A stretch of 64,000 nt of DNA from Candidatus Vicinibacter proximus. Lineage in GTDB: Bacteria; Bacteroidota; Bacteroidia; Chitinophagales; Saprospiraceae. Below, piece after piece: positions 63,633 to 64,000 of the stretch. The stretch covers positions 1,489,001 to 1,553,000 of the forward strand of contig JADJOE010000001.1 in assembly GCA_016713905.1 (NCBI GenBank), read 5' to 3'. The notes beneath the pieces are model-generated. The model made no database searches and was not told the origin of the DNA. It was given only the letters and a program-made list of their open reading frames with translations. Numbering within the stretch: position 1 is the first letter of the stretch; every line of letters starts with the position of its first letter. Position numbers and translations under genes: made by a program.

Positions 63633-64000
63633 TTGAAAATTTCATCCGAAACTAAGATTGGTCTACTTACCGCAGTGACTTTGGCAATATTGATCATTGG
63701 TTACAGATTTTTAAAAGGAAGCAATCTTTTTGATCGGTCCAAAATTTATTATGCTGTATTTAAGGATGTCCAGATGCTGGATGCCTCGGCACCGGTGTTG
63801 GCACGAGGAATTAAAGTTGGAACGGTTATAAAAGTTGAATTAAAATCTGAGAATCCTGATTCTGTTGTGGTCACATTGGATGTTAAGTCCAAAATAAAAT
63901 TGCCTCAAAGTTGTAAAGCAGTTCTGATTTCTACCGGCATCATTGGAGGCAAGGCAATAGAATTAAGATTTGATCATCATTGTTTGGACGACTGTGTACC
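63633..64000 (+). CDS. MCE-family (MlaD-like) lipid transport protein (3' partial)
   Basis: The frame opens at TTG 63633 and is still open at the window edge; 122 codons are visible. It begins MKISSETKIGLLTAVTLAILIIGYRFLKGSNLFDRSKIYYAVF, a cytoplasmic stub and one membrane span, followed by the MCE domain (VQMLDASAPVLARGIKVGTVIKVELKSENPDSVVVTLDVKSKIKLPQ, then STGIIGGKAIELRF). MlaD-type proteins form hexameric rings in the inner membrane and move phospholipids between membranes. In other Bacteroidota this gene sits directly after an Amidase_3 gene, as here. No ATG fits the span, so TTG is the start. Confidence 0.88.
   Translation, partial: MKISSETKIGLLTAVTLAILIIGYRFLKGSNLFDRSKIYYAVFKDVQMLDASAPVLARGIKVGTVIKVELKSENPDSVVVTLDVKSKIKLPQSCKAVLISTGIIGGKAIELRFDHHCLDDCV

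Overview
The window is a stretch of an AT-rich chromosome from the phylum Bacteroidota. Three things point there: a complete type IX secretion/gliding core (PorP/SprF-like, GldK, GldL, GldM, GldN), several secreted proteins ending in type A C-terminal sorting domains, and repeated TAnnTTTG promoter elements in place of clear Shine-Dalgarno sites. The very large Cys-rich surface protein with HYR-like repeats and a dockerin-like segment fits the Saprospiria best, but that placement is inference. No rRNA, tRNA, CRISPR array, transposase or prophage was seen.

Region 1 (1-12.8 kb) is the division and cell wall cluster, all on the plus strand: ftsI (5' end missing), murE, mraY, murD, ftsW, murG, murC, ftsQ, ftsA, ftsZ, closed by a strong terminator. 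Most genes abut or overlap. MurE has the DNPR motif expected for meso-diaminopimelate addition. Region 2 (13-24 kb) is mostly on the minus strand: an exported S9 peptidase with an extra C-terminal domain, an alpha/beta hydrolase, a PlsC-like acyltransferase, then miaA on the plus strand, then a coupled minus-strand operon of a coiled-coil/OmpA-like lipoprotein, an M43 metalloprotease and a DUF6438-type lipoprotein. Region 3 (23-30 kb, plus) holds a FemAB/GNAT-like protein, a histidine-phosphatase-like protein lacking its key arginines, valS, and a secreted zinc metalloprotease with two fibronectin III domains and a sorting domain.

Region 4 (30-38 kb) has a small membrane protein, a polysaccharide flippase and a sugar aminotransferase placed divergently, a metal ABC permease fused to a DtxR-type regulator with a 24-bp palindrome in front of it, a lipoprotein with an outer-membrane barrel protein, and two small conserved-looking proteins. 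Region 5 (37.7-47 kb) runs MBL hydrolase, DUF255 thioredoxin-like protein, PorP/SprF-like protein, gldK, gldL, gldM, gldN, terminator, and an unknown exported protein.

Region 6 (47-64 kb) carries an outer-membrane transporter-like barrel, a Tyr/Trp/Asn-rich exported protein, proS, a heavy-metal-binding lipoprotein, an exported Fe/Mn superoxide dismutase with a long C-terminal extension, a Trp/Arg-rich exported protein, the giant surface protein, a DUF3127 protein with a single-strand-binding-protein-like tail, lptD, an N-acetylmuramoyl-L-alanine amidase and the start of an MCE-domain lipid-transport gene. Most of the window builds or decorates the cell envelope: peptidoglycan and septum (region 1, amidase), lipopolysaccharide export (LptD), lipid transport (MCE), and secretion of surface enzymes (type IX core plus its substrates). 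Most of it is well-known biology. The items I would look at first are the metal-regulator palindrome, the coiled-coil/M43/DUF6438 operon, the giant surface protein, and promoter elements that sit almost on start codons.
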